Below, piece by piece: positions 14,501 through 29,187 of a stretch of 64,000 nucleotides of DNA; the first letter of the stretch is position 1; each line of letters begins with the position of its first letter. Made by a program: the position numbers and the translations under genes. The stretch is from assembly GCA_902805475.1 (NCBI GenBank), contig CADCSX010000002.1, positions 1-64,000 on the forward strand, in the 5' to 3' direction. The DNA is from Entonaema liquescens. Lineage: Eukaryota > Ascomycota > Sordariomycetes > Xylariales > Xylariaceae. The notes below the pieces were generated by a model, which was given only the letters and a program-made list of their open reading frames with translations, made no database searches and was not told the origin of the DNA.

Positions 14501-17500
14501 AGGTTTATAATGGTTTTGTTTTTCATTTATAATATTATTTATTTAATAAGTTAATACCATATATATTTATATATTTTTTATATATTTTTTATTTATTAAT
14601 AATGATAATGAACTTTGTTTTATTAATTGATGTTCTCAATAAAATGCTTATTATTATAAAAAATACAAAGGTACAAATTATTAATTCCTTAATAAAATCC
14701 ACCATCTTTTTATCTTCCTTAAAAAAATATTATATAATACTTTATAACGGTAAAATTATCAATTTTATAAAACCAACTCTAATAATATTTAAAATAACTT
14801 TATATACTTAATAAATATAAATGTGTTAAAAAATATAATATATAAATTATACTTATATATTAATTTAATTTATTTATTTTATAAATAAAAAAAAAGTTTT
14901 TCTTATATATATATTTTATGTTAAGATATCATATATTAAATAATCTTTTAACCACTTATTTTAATAATTAAATTATATAATAAAATTAATTTCTTTTAAT
15001 ATAAAATTATCTTCTAAAGTTAATAATGATTAAATTCCAATGATTACCATATTTAAAAAATCTTTTAACTTATCATCTATAATAATTAATTTCGTATAAC
15101 TTAAAAACATATTTTCTTTTACTAGTATTATAATTAATATTACAATATAACTAACATCCAAATAAAAAATATCGTTTATCGCTAATATTATAAAAAAAAT
15201 ATTCGAAAAATTTAAAATTAAAATATTCCCATTTTTATAAATTATACCTTATACCTTATATTTAATTTTATATAAAGTAATATAATAAACTATATCACTA
15301 CCTCCATTAATATGGCTTAAATATCTTAATTATTATATTAAATCTCTTACGTTAAGATTTTTTTTTATATAAATTTATGGCGGTATATATTTAAAGAAAG
15401 TGCCTAATATACCCATATCTACCAATTTCTTATATTAATATTATATATTTAAAAATATTTTAAATTTATTTATAATTATTACCTTATTTTTTAATAAATA
15501 TATAACATCTTTAATCAAATACTTTATTAAATTACAAAAATAATAATAATATTTAAGATTTATAATTTAAAAGTTTAAGTTTAAATTAAGTTTATTTAAC
15601 TTTTACCATATCTTACATTTTTAATTTATAAATTTCTATATTATATTAAAATATTTTAAAAATAAAATATAAAATATAAAAGTATAATATTTATTAATAT
15701 TTATTATTTTATTTTTTAAATAACATTTAAAATAATTAAATATTATTTAAATATAAAATCCCCCATTTATGTTATTTTTCTTAATTTTTTTTTTTATTTT
15801 ATTCATTTTTTATTATTATTATTTTTTATTATAATTAGAATAATTATTATAATAATTAGTATATTAATACCTAAATCCATATTTTATTTTTTATTAATAT
15901 TTTTGTTTAACTTAAATCTTTATTTATTTATTTCTTATACTTTTTTTCTTATTTTTTAATTTAATATTTTTTTATAATGTAAGTTTTTTAATTAAGGAAT
16001 TTTATCCTTGCCAATTATATTAAAAATAATATATTTCTTATTAATATTTTATTTATTTAAAATTAGTTTCTATTAAATAATATATTTATTTATATTTATA
16101 TTTTCCATTAAATGGTTATTAAATTTAATTTTAATTGTAAAAACCCTTTAAATATTTAGGTTAATTTATTGAATATTAAGGGTTTAAATTAAGTTATTTA
16201 TAACGGTTAGAATATAAATAAAAAGAAAAAAAAGTTATGTTATTTGGTAATGTTATTAAAGTTTTTTTATAATATAAATATATTTATTTTTTAAATAAAA
16301 TATTTATTAATTATTTATATATATTAGGTATTTTATGGTATTATATTTAATATTTTATAATTTAATTAAATGATTTAATTAATTAACTTAATATTTTTTA
16401 TTTTATAAGTTTAAAAAGAATGTATATTTAAAATAAAAAAAATGAAAAATATTAATATATTAAAAAGTTTTAAAATAATAGTAAAATAAATATAAATAAA
16501 AATATCTAAGGTATAATATTAATTATTTTATAAATTCTTTAATATGATGGATATTAATATAAATGAGTATTTAATAATGTTTTTAATTTATATATTTTTA
16601 TTTTTTAAAAATAAATTTATTTAATTAATGATTAATATTTTATTATTTTTATTAATGTTTAATAGTTAATAAAAATATTTTATATAAATCTTTTTATTAT
16701 AAAAGTTGTAAAAATATAGTAGTTTATTATTTTTAATAAAGCTTTTATATATTGTTTTTTTTCTTTTTATAAAGGATATTAAAAATGGATAATATTAATT
16801 TTTTAATTTGGGTAAAATATTAAAGATATATTAATAAATTATTTAAATTGTTAAATTAAAATTAATAAAGAAATTTTCTGTTTAAATATTAATATTTAAT
16901 AAATTAAAATTTATATTAAATTATTTGTTACTTTAATGTGGTAATGGGTAATAGAATATTAGAATAATAATATTATTAAAAAAGAATAATTATATAAAAA
17001 ATTATATAAATTAAAAAATCTTTTATTTTTATTTTTAATTTTATTAATAATTAATGTTTTTTTTATATAATATAAATTATTAATTATAAATTTTATTAAA
17101 TAGTTTTAATTTTATAACTTAAAATTTAAACCATTATTTATAATGGATATGTAATATTTTAAAAATTAATATTTATTAAATTAATATTTTTACTAATTTT
17201 TAAAACGTAAATTCCATAACCCTTTTTTTAAATTTCTAAAATAATATATTATTATTATTATTATTATTAAAATTATTATTAATAATAAATATAATTATTT
17301 TATTAATATATTTAAAATCTAAATAATTTTCTATAAAAATAATAAGATAATTTTTATTAATAATCCCTTTTATATTTTTCTTAAAAATAATATTTTATAA
17401 TATTTTTATAAAATTAGATATAATTTAGTTTAAATGTTTATTTTAAACTTAAAATTATATAAAATGTTTAAAAAAAAAATAACTATTTTTATAAGTTTTT

Positions 17501-20500
17501 TTTCCATATAAAAAAAAAAAATTATTAATAAATATAAAATTATTAAATTTAATTTAAAAATATATTTAATATTTTTAAATAATATTACTTAAAATATTTA
17601 GTATTTTATTTTATTTTAAAGATAAATTTAGAATTAAATTAACATAAAAAGATAAATAAAAACTAATTTAAATAAAATTTATTAATATTAATAAATGCCT
17701 TAAATAATTAAACCTTAATAATAAATATAAAATAAAAAATATATATATTTTAACGTTTTTATAAATATTATAAATAAAATATTTAATATAATATCTTAAT
17801 ATAATATATTTTACTTATTAAAAAATTATAATATAAATATTATTTATTATTTAATAAGTTAATTATATTTTTCTAATAATTTTAATATTGTAGGATTTAA
17901 CTATTTTATATTATCATATATAACATTTATAAATGTTACAAAAAAACACCCACTTTTTTTAACTAAACCTTAAATTTGGAATAATAAAATTTTATATCCC
18001 ATATTATTATAAAGGTATTAAATATTATTAATATATTAGATTATAATTTTATTTTTAAAATAAAATTTATATATTAATTTATTATATAGTTATTGATATA
18101 TATTATATATTAATTTTATTTAAATATTGTTTAATATTTTTATTTAATAATATAAACTTTTATATTTAAAAATTAAATAGAAATTTAAAATAAATTAAAA
18201 CTTAAAAAACTTATAAAATATATTATTTTTAAAATTTTAAAAATCTTTTTAATTTTTAATATAATTAACAATTTTAAAAAAAAAAATAATATTTTCTTTA
18301 TTAATATATATATTTAATTTTAAACCTTAAATAATATATATCTTATAATCATTATAAATATTTAAAACATATAATTTTAATTTTTTTTTAAAAATTAAAA
18401 TTAGAAAATATTCCTAGAATATATTATTAAATTTAAAATTAAAATTTAAATAATATAATATATATTAACTTTAATATATTAAAATAAAAAATATTAATAA
18501 AATTTTATTTTGAAAGATATATAAAACACATATTATTTTAATAATATTTATAATATTTAAATTAAAAATATAAAATTATAAATTGTAGATAATTAATAAA
18601 AATTAATATATTCCGTTATTAAAAAAAAAATCTTTTAAAAATAAGCCTATATTATTTTAAATTAAATTTAATTAAATAAATAATAATAAAATTTTAAATA
18701 ATATAAAAATAAATAAATAAAATTTATTTTAATATAAATTATATATTAGATATTTATAAATTCTTTTTTATAATAAATAAGAAATATTTATTTTATTAAA
18801 TATATTATATTATTTATTATAATAAATAATATAATAAATAATAATATAATAAAATAATTATATATTAAAATGTGTATGATTAATAATATTATATATTATA
18901 TATTACCATTTTAAAATATAAAATAAAAAACAAAAAAATAATAAAATAAATTAAAATATTTAAAAATTAAATATATATTTTAAAAAGTTTCATTAATATA
19001 TAACATTTTTATATATAAATTATTAACCAATTTAATAAATATTAATATATTTAATTAAATAATGGTAAAATTAAATATTAAAAATAATTGTGAAAAATTA
19101 AAAATTATATACTTTAAATATATAAAATAAATACAATAATATAAAATATCTTTTATCTTTTTATAAAAGTAAATTAATATACTTTATTAAGACTTATAAA
19201 TTAAACAAAATAATAATATAAATAAAAAATATAATAATAAATTTGACAAAAAGTACAAGATTTTTAAGGGTATGATTAAATAAGAAATTAAAATAAATAA
19301 AATATTAATAAATAATAAAAGTAAAAATAAAAAAATAATAATTTACTTTTTTAAAATTAATAATATTTACGTAAAGATATAATTTCTTAAAAATAAAAGA
19401 AATATATATAAAAGTTAAAAGAAATATAATAATATATAAAGTAATAACGTAATATATATTAAATAAAGATAGTAAAATATATAAAATCATAATTAAATTA
19501 AAGAAAATTTGATTAATATATTTTCGGGAAATGATAAGAGTATATAAGATAATGTTAATGAAATATATAAAGAATAAAATAGATTACCCTTTATTAAACT
19601 TATATTTAAATAAAAAAATAATAAAATTAAAAAAAAAAGACGGTAATAAAAATAACTTTATAGAAAAGATAAGGCAAAATACTTAAGAATGGTTTTAAGG
19701 ATTATAAATATAAAGTTACTATTTGATAAAGAAGGGTAAGGATAAATCAAAAAGCTTTCCCATTATTATTTTAATATAAAAATTAAATAAAAAAGATTTA
19801 TGGGTTAAAAAAAAATGGATAGAATTTTAGAAAAAAAATTATTTTTTAAAAAAAATAATATTATAAAAATAAAAAATAGAATAAGATTAAGGATATAATT
19901 AAAATATAATTACGTTAAAATTATTCTTAAAAAAGGAATAATTAAAAAAGATTTATAAATTATTAAGAAAATATAAGATATTAATATTAATTTAGATATA
20001 TATAAAAAAAATAAATTTAAAAATATTTTTATTTAAATAAGTTATATTAAAAATAAAAACGTTAAAATATTAATGTAAATAAAAGGAAATGGTATATTAT
20101 ATAATAATGGAATATTTTAAATTTATAATATAAAAAGAAAAATTCTATAATAAATTAATATTAAAGATATTTAATTTATAATATAATTATGAAAGAATAA
20201 TAGAAAACAATAAAGAAATAAAATAGGTAATCCGGTAATTTTTAAAATTAAAAATTTTATTTATATATAATTTAGTAATGAGTTTAATAAGAAAGAAAAA
20301 AATATAAAAATTAAAATTTAAAGAAAATTTAATTATAATATAATAAATATAAATCGGAATAAACATTTATAAAACTGTTATAATAAGGTTATAAAGGTGG
20401 ATAATTTAAGAGTTTTTTAATATTAATATAATTTATTATTCGATTTTAAAAAAATTATTAAAAGAAATATTAACCTTAAAGAAACTATTACCTTTATCAA

Positions 20501-23500
20501 CGCCATTATTATTAATAAATTTAGATTTATTTAATGCGTTAAAAATAATATTATTTAACCCTTTTTCTTTAAAATTATATAAATTTAATAATTTAAGATA
20601 AAAAAGTATTTCTTTAAAAAAAAAAAGATATGGATTTATCATAATCCGGGTATATTCCTTATTAATTTTTTAATAAATACAGTAAAAATTTTAAAATAAA
20701 ATATATATTTTATAGTAATTTATTAAAAAAATCTATAATCTTTAAGTAAAAAAATAATTATTATTTATTTAAAAATTAAAGAAAATAAATTAATATAGGA
20801 AATAAAAAAATAAATAAATAAAATAAATTTTATTATAATTAGAATAATAATATATTTTAAAGATTATATTTTATTAATGTTATAATTAAACCTAGTGTTA
20901 TTTATATTTTTATTAACTTACGAAATAATAAAAAAACATAATTTTAAAAATATATTATTTTTTAACTATAATAAATTTATATATAAATTATTTTACAATA
21001 GCAGTAAAACATAATTAAATCTTTTCTAAAATCTTATAACGTAAAAAGGTTACTTTAACTTAAATCTTAAAGGGTATTTAACCCTAAATATTATTAAAAA
21101 AAATTATAAAGAAAATTAAAAAATAAATTAAAGTATTTAAATCTTTAACTATATTATTAAACCTTTAAAAAAAAATTAATATAAATTAATTGAATAAATG
21201 CGAATTAAAAATTGGAAAGAATAAGAAAAGAATGTATTTAAATATATCCTATAATTACCCCAATATAGTAATAATAGATTTATTAATTAAAAGATATTAT
21301 TAAATAATTTATATAAAAAAAGAAATTTAACTTACATTCGAAACAGGTATAAGTTAAATAGAGATAGGGTATATAAAAATAAAAATAATAATAATAATTT
21401 AAATATTTAAGAAGTATATAATTTTATAAAAAAATAAAATTATTATTATTATTATTATTATTACTTAAAATAATAAATTAATAATAAAATATAATTAAAA
21501 ATAATAAAATAAAAAAAAAAATAAGTATTTAAAATAAATATTTAAGAAAAAATGTTTAATAAAAAGAGAAAATAATATCTTTTTAATATATATAAAAAAT
21601 AATTATATTTATTAAATATATTATTATTATATATCATTAATAAAATTATTAATTATATATTATGTAAAAAATAAAAAAAAAATAAAAGAATTTATAAGAA
21701 AATAACGAATAAAGTATTAATACAAAATAATAAAGGTTATTAAATACAAATAAAAGATAATTATTAAATAATATATTATTAAGAAATAATAATAAAAATT
21801 AAGAATAAATGGAATAGGTTAAATTTTCTTTAATAAAAATATAATAAAATTTTTAAATATTTAAAAATTTATTAAAAAAAAATATTAATAATATTTAAAT
21901 TATAAAAAATTATATATATAAATATAACGTAATAAAAATAATAATAATAATAATATAATAATAATAATAATAATATAATAATAAATATTATTTTTATAAT
22001 ATTTAATAATTATTTAAATATAAATTATATAAAATAATATATAATAATTATTAAAAATTAAAAATTAAAAATTTAAATTTTTTAATATTTTATATATATA
22101 ATTATAATTATAATTATATATAAACATTAAATAATTAAAATAAAAATTTTTAAATTAATTTTAATAATTAATATTTTATTAACATATAATAAAATATTAT
22201 ATATATTATAAATAATATAATTATTATTAATTTTTAAAAAATATTTATTATAATATATATATAATATTATATAATTTAATTTAATTTAATTTAATATTTA
22301 AATATATAATATTAATATTATTTAAAAATATTTACAATTTAAAATAATTAAATATAATATATTAAATTTTAGAAATTTTTAATATATTATTTAATATAAA
22401 ATTATATTTAATTTTATTTTTATAAAAAAATATTAAAAATAAATTTTTTTAACAAAAAATTTATTACATAATAACAAAAAAAGTAAAATCTGTTAGAAAT
22501 AATTTAATTATAAATGTAATTAAAATTATAATTAAAAATAATTAACATTAACATAATTTATAAATTAATAATTTATATAAATTTTTAAAAAATTTAAATA
22601 ATTTTTTTTTATTTATTAAAAAATCATCGTAATAAAATATAAATATATTTTTTATAATTTTCATTATATTTATTTTTTAAATTTTTTATTATATTAAATA
22701 TATAATTAAATATAATTTATTAAATTTTAAAATTTTTAAATATTATATTTATAAAATTATAAATTTTTTTAATATATTATATTTTTAATTAAATTATTAA
22801 CTTTTATAAGTTATTAACTTATGGATTACGTTAGTGGAATTAATAAATGGTTAAAGAAACGTAAAAGTATTTTATGTTTAAATAAATTATTTTATATGTA
22901 TAACCCGCGGTTAATAATTATAAAATAACGTATTAAAAAAAAAAAACCTAATTTTTATTTTAAAGTAATATTTAATTAAAAATAATAAATATTTAACTTT
23001 ATATATATATTTAATAATAAAATTTTATAATTTTTAATTAATTTTATTTTATAAATTTTTATAAGTTTTAATTTTTTAAAAATTGTTAAGTTAATTATGG
23101 TTATATAAATATATTTTAAGATAAAAATATAAGATTTTATTTAATTAAATAATTTATTAATTATTTAATTAATAGATTAATTAATTGATTTATTAACTAA
23201 TTAATTAAAACCAATAAAATTATTTAAAATTAATGGTATATAAATTAAAAAACTTTAAACTTTTAATGGGGTAAATATTAAATAAAAATATGGTTGCGTT
23301 ATAATAAATTTATATAAAGATATATATAATATTTATATAATTTTTGTATATATAATACTTTTATAAAATATTATATAATTATTATTGATTTAATATGTTT
23401 CTTATTATTTAATAAATATTATTTTAAAAATATTATATTTTTTAAAATAATTATTAATTAAAAATCCGATTTAAGGTTAATTGGGGATTTGGAGTTATTT

Positions 23501-23531
23501 AAAGATTTAAGATTAATAATAAACAAAAAAC

Positions 23532-23975
23532 AAAATTAATTTTTTTTTTTAAACTAAAAATTAATTCTGCCCTTTGTTGCGCGCCGTGGCCCGTATCCCC
23601 CCACCAAAAAAAAATCAATCTTGCCCAAAATTGATTTTGCCTTATTATTAAAGTAAAGTACGGGGTTGAAATGATTTAAATTTAATTTTAAATCATTTCG
23701 ACCTTATGCACATTTAAAACGGGGCAATTTCTACTATACATTTTAAATCATTTTAACTTTTAAATGATTTATTTTAATAATTAAAGTTAAAGTTGGGGAT
23801 AAGTTTAAGGTTGAAATAAGGGTTGTGGTAATTTTCAATTTCGGGTAAATTTCGAATAAAATTGATTTTTTTTTTAACTTGAAAATTAATTTTGCTTTTT
23901 ACCGCGCGTTGTAACCCGTGTTTTTTTATTAAAAAAAAATCAATCTTGTTTAAAATTGATTTTGCTTTATTATTA
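23532..23975. repeat. Less-decayed repeat element with flanking 118-bp direct repeats
   Basis: Two direct copies of about 118 bp lie at 23532-23650 and 23858-23975. Each has a T-run, AAAATTAATT, a GC-richer core (GCGCGCCGTGGCCCGTAT in the left copy, CGCGCGTTGTAACCCGTGT in the right), AAAAATCAATCTTG, AAATTGATTTTGC and ATTATTA. They enclose about 207 bp. AAAATCAAT and ATTGATTTT inside each copy form a small inverted repeat. The left copy keeps more G and C than the right one. The structure could be a short LTR-like or other non-autonomous element; no coding capacity is visible. Confidence 0.6.
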
Positions 23976-25284
23976 GTAATTTTTAAATAATATTTAATTT
24001 TTTTTTTTTATTTTTTTTTTTTTATTATTTTATAAAAACCATTTATATTTTATTTAAAATAAATAAATAATATTTTAAAATATAATTTTAAATAAAAAAT
24101 TAATTTAATATAAAAGTAAATTATTTTATTTATTATAAAAAATATTTTTAAATTTTTTAAATTATTATTAAATAATTTATATATAATTTTAACGTTTTTT
24201 TTAAACGTTAAAATAAATCAAAAAAATTTATTAATAAAAAATTATAGTTTTTTTTTTTAAATAATTTTATTATTTATATAAATAATAAATTTTTAAAAAT
24301 AAACCTTTATATTTATTAATAATTAATAAATTTAAACTTATTATAAAATTTCTTTAATACACATTATTAATAAAATATATTTTTTTATTATTATAAAATA
24401 TTTTAAAAAAACTTAAAACATTAAAAATAATTATATAAAAAAATTATATAATATTTTCGAAAATGAATTTAAAATTTTTTAAAATATATATTATATAATA
24501 GAAATTTAATAAATATAATTCCATATTATATTTTCCATTATTTTAATTAAAAAAATAATTTTTTTTTTTTTTTTTATAATATATTTTAATATTAATATTT
24601 TATAAATATATATTTTATTATAAAACGTTATTTTAATATTAAATAAAATAAAATTTAATATTATTATAATTAAACATTAATAACATTTTTTAATATTGAA
24701 ATAGAAAAATAAAATTAAAAAAAAAACGATATAAAAATATTTTAATTATTTTTTAATAAATTTTTATTATATTAAAAAATTTTAAATTATAATTTTTAAA
24801 ACGAATAATAATTTATTATTATAATATATTAAATATATTAAATTATATTTTAATTTTAATACGCTTTTTTTATATTATTTACATAATTTGAAAATTTAAT
24901 AAATAAATTTTAAATATTAATTAAAATATATAAAATTATAAAAAATATATAATAATTTTTAATTAATAAATATAATAATAATAATAATAATAATCATATT
25001 AATTATATTAATTAAAAATATTATTATAATAATAAAGAAAATAAATATAATTTTAAATAAATAAAAAAATAAAAACATTATTATTAAATTTATAAAAAAA
25101 AAAAAATGTTAATTAATAAAATATTTAAAATATAAATGTAAAAAAATTAAAAAAATATAAAAAGTTAAATAAGCTTTTTTTAAAAAAAAATTATATAATA
25201 TTTTTAATAAATTTTAAAAAAATTAATAACTTTAATTTAAAATTTAATTAAAATAAAAATATTATTAATTTATTTTTAAATTTA

Positions 25285-25285
<1 letters not shown>

Positions 25286-25372
<87 letters not shown>
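25286..25372. repeat. AAT trinucleotide microsatellite
   Basis: About 28 uninterrupted AAT units occupy roughly 87 bp. Much shorter AAT runs occur at 21940-21985 and 24968-24995. It is a simple repeat with no coding context. Confidence 0.9.
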
Positions 25373-28300
25373 TATTATTATTTTAAATTTATTTAAAAAT
25401 AAAAAATTTAATATTATTTTTATTTTAAATTAACATATAAAAAATATTTTTTAAAATATTATATTTAATATAAATATAATATACATATTTATAATTAAAA
25501 AAAATTAATATTTTACTTTTATTAAAAAATATTTAAATTAATAATTAAAAATAAATAAATTTTACGTAAAAAAAATAAATATTAAATTTAATAATAAATA
25601 ATTAATTAAATTTTTAAAAATAATTATAATTAATATTTTATTTAATAAAGTAAATTTTTATATTATAAAATTAAATATTTTATTTCGATTTTTTTTAAAA
25701 AATATAAATTAATTAAATATATATTTTAATAACATTATTAATTAATTAATATATAAAAATAAAATAATAATTAATATTATTAAAAAATAAAAATATTTAT
25801 AATTTTATTTTAAAAATATTATTTACTTTATAAAAAACAAATTATAATATTTTCACATTTATTTTAACCATTTATTAATTAATAAACTTTATAATTTATT
25901 AAATAAATTAAAATATAACATTAATATTAATAATTTTAAAAAAATTAATAAATTTTATTATCATTATTAAATTAAAAATAAAGTTTTATAAAAATTTAAA
26001 TTTAACTTAAAAAACTTTAATATAAATTTTAATTATAAAATAATTATTAATATTATATACTTTAATAAATAACTAATTTTATATATAATTAATATAATTA
26101 TTAATTTTTAAATAACACATTTTATAAAAAATTTATCAATTAAAAAAATATAAAAAATAATAAAATAATATTAAATTAATATTTATTTTAAATTTTTAAA
26201 TATTATTATATATAATATTAAAACTAATTTTAATAACATTAAATTTAAAAATAAAATTTATATAATTAAAATCACTTATTATTAAATATTAATTAAAACA
26301 TATTAATTAATTAATAAAATTAAAAAATATTATAATCTCATTTATTAAATATATAAAATTATAATAATTAAAATTTAAAATTCCGTTTTAAATATATTAT
26401 AATTTTAAATAATTATTAAAATAATAAATAATATTATTAATTTAAATAATTTTATTTTAACTTTCTTAATTTTTAATATTTATTTAAAATTTAATATAAA
26501 TTTACCATTTATTTTTTTATAAATATAAAAAACGTAAATAATTTAAAAAATAATAATAAAAATTAAAGAAATTAAATTATAACGTTTAATTTATAATACC
26601 TTAAATATTTATAATAATTCTAATATTAAAAAAAAAATTTTAATATTTTTTTTTATTAATAATAAAATATTTATTTATTAAAAAAAAATAAATAAAAAAA
26701 AATTATATAAAATTATTTCAATCATTAATAAAAATGTTATTATTATTTTAAACATATTTAATAATATATTTATATTTTAAAATTCTTATATTAAATCTTA
26801 TATTTAATTTAAAAAAAAATTAATGTTAATTAAAAAATTTAAAATTAAATTACTTAAATTTATTTTTAAATTTAATAATTATTAAATTATCCCCGAAAAA
26901 AATCTTATATTTATTAATAATTTCTTTTATATTATTACCTTATTCATTACCATTAAAAAATAAAATAATTTTATTTTACTAATATAATTTTAAAAAAAGG
27001 AAAAAATAATTATATTAAAAAAATTATATAAAGTTTCGAATATAAAAAAATTAAATATTTTATTTAAGAAAAATATTTTAAAATTGGCAATATATAATTT
27101 AAAAATATATAAAAATATAATAATTTTTAAATTATAAATAATTTATAAAATTAAAAATAAAAATATTTTTATTTTTTATAAACAATTATAATTAATAATT
27201 TAAAATTATAATAATTTTGATAAAAAATTAATTATAATTTATATATTGATTATTTAAAAAGTTAATTAGTAATTTATTTTAATTTTAACTTTTATATTTT
27301 ATTAAAAAAAAATAAAAATTATAATAAAAAATATTATTATAATTTATATTTAATTTAAAACACTTATATTAAAATATAAATATCTTAAAAAAATATTATT
27401 ATGTATTAATAAACCATTATATAATTTTATTAAATTTAATATATATTAATTTGAAATTTATTTAAAATATAATTAAAAAAAATTATATATAAAATTATTA
27501 ACATTTAATTTTTATTTAATAATAACGATTATAAATTTATTTAAAATTATTAATTTTTAAATAAATAATATTTTTAATATTAATATTATACAATTTTTTA
27601 CCGTAAAAAATAAAATATTAATTAAAATAAAAATTAAAATATATTTTTAAAAAATATTAAATAAAAAAACCGAAAACTTTAATAAATTATATGTTATAAT
27701 TTATAAAAAAAATTATAAAGTTTTTATTATATAAAAAAGTTAAATTAAAAAATTTAAATTATTAAATTTAAAATTTTTAAATATAATTAAATAATTTATA
27801 AAATAAAAAGTTTAAAAAATGTGTATTTTATTAATTTATTAACCCGAAATTACGTTTAATTATATAATAATAATATAATATATAAAATCGAAATTAAAAA
27901 AAAATTAAAACTTTTAACGTTAAAATTTAATAATAAATAAATAATTAAAAATAAAAGTTTTATTATGTTAATTTAAATTTTTAAAATTTATATTTATATA
28001 TTTTTATTAATAAATTATTTATAAATAATAAAAATTTAAATTTATAAATTAATTACGTTATCGTTTTAAATAATAAAAAATTTACTTTTTAAAATAATAA
28101 AATTCGAATTATAAATAACATTATTTATTAATTATTCATTAAATATAAATGAATTATTTATAATGTATTTATTAATGAAATTTATAAAATAATTTAAAAA
28201 TTTAATATAAAATACATAATTTATTATACGATTAATATTATTTTAAAACGTTTATCACTTTTTTACGTTTTATTAATTTTATATATTAATTTTTTTTCTT

Positions 28301-28879
28301 TATATTAATATTTAATGTAAATAAGCAATACGAATAAAAAAAAATTAATAATCAACTTAATAATATTAAAATAATTATATAAAAACTAAAAGATAAATAA
28401 TATCCGATAAATACATAATATTTATAATTTCGTAAATATAATAATTAAAACATTTTTTAATAAAATAATGAAAATATTAATAAAAAATAATCAAATTAAT
28501 TTATAATTAAAAAAATAAATAAAATATAAAGTAAATATTAAATTTACAATTAATTAATCGTAAAAAAAAAATAAAATAAATAATAATTAAATGATAATCG
28601 TATATATTATTACGTAATATATATTTAATATAAAAAAATACTTATATATTTTAAATTATATAAAAAACTTATTTTTTTTATTTTTTAATAATGAATAATT
28701 TTTTTTGAAATATTATTAATATATTAATTTTAATTTATTTATTTATTTATTATTATTTTATTATTATTTTTTTTACATATATATTTATTAATATTAATGG
28801 TATGATTATTTAATTTATACCATTAAATAACTTTTTTTTTAATTATTAAACGTATATAATTTTTATTAAATTTAAAATA

Positions 28880-29187
28880 AATATAAAATTAAAATAATTT
28901 AATTTTAATTTTAAATTATTTCGATTTTATATATATTTAAAATAAAGTAATTTTTATTATAAATTTTAAATTATTTTAACATTTAAATAATTTATTTTAA
29001 TAGTTAAAAATTAAAATAAAATTAAAATAAAAATTATAGTAATTTTTAATTTTAAGTAAATTTTAAATAAAATTGATTTTTTTTTTTAAATTAAAAATTA
29101 ATTTTATTTTTTATTATACATTATAATTTATTTTTTTTTATTAAAAAAAAATTAATTTTATTTAAAATTAATTTTATTTTATTATTA
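28880..29187. repeat. Strongly decayed copy of the 23.66-23.98 kb repeat
   Basis: This stretch aligns along its length with 23661-23975 in the same orientation. Almost every G or C of the other copy is A or T here: AAATCATTTCGACCTTATGC becomes AAATTATTTCGATTTTATAT, and AAAATCAATCTTG becomes AAAATTAATTTTA. The left 118-bp repeat of the other copy has no clear counterpart upstream. The pair therefore shows the direction of decay (C to T and G to A) directly. Confidence 0.6.

Noticed and set aside
20436..20642. 68-codon minus-strand frame in the AT-rich block
   Set aside because: Composition is typical of random AT-rich DNA and no family resemblance was found.
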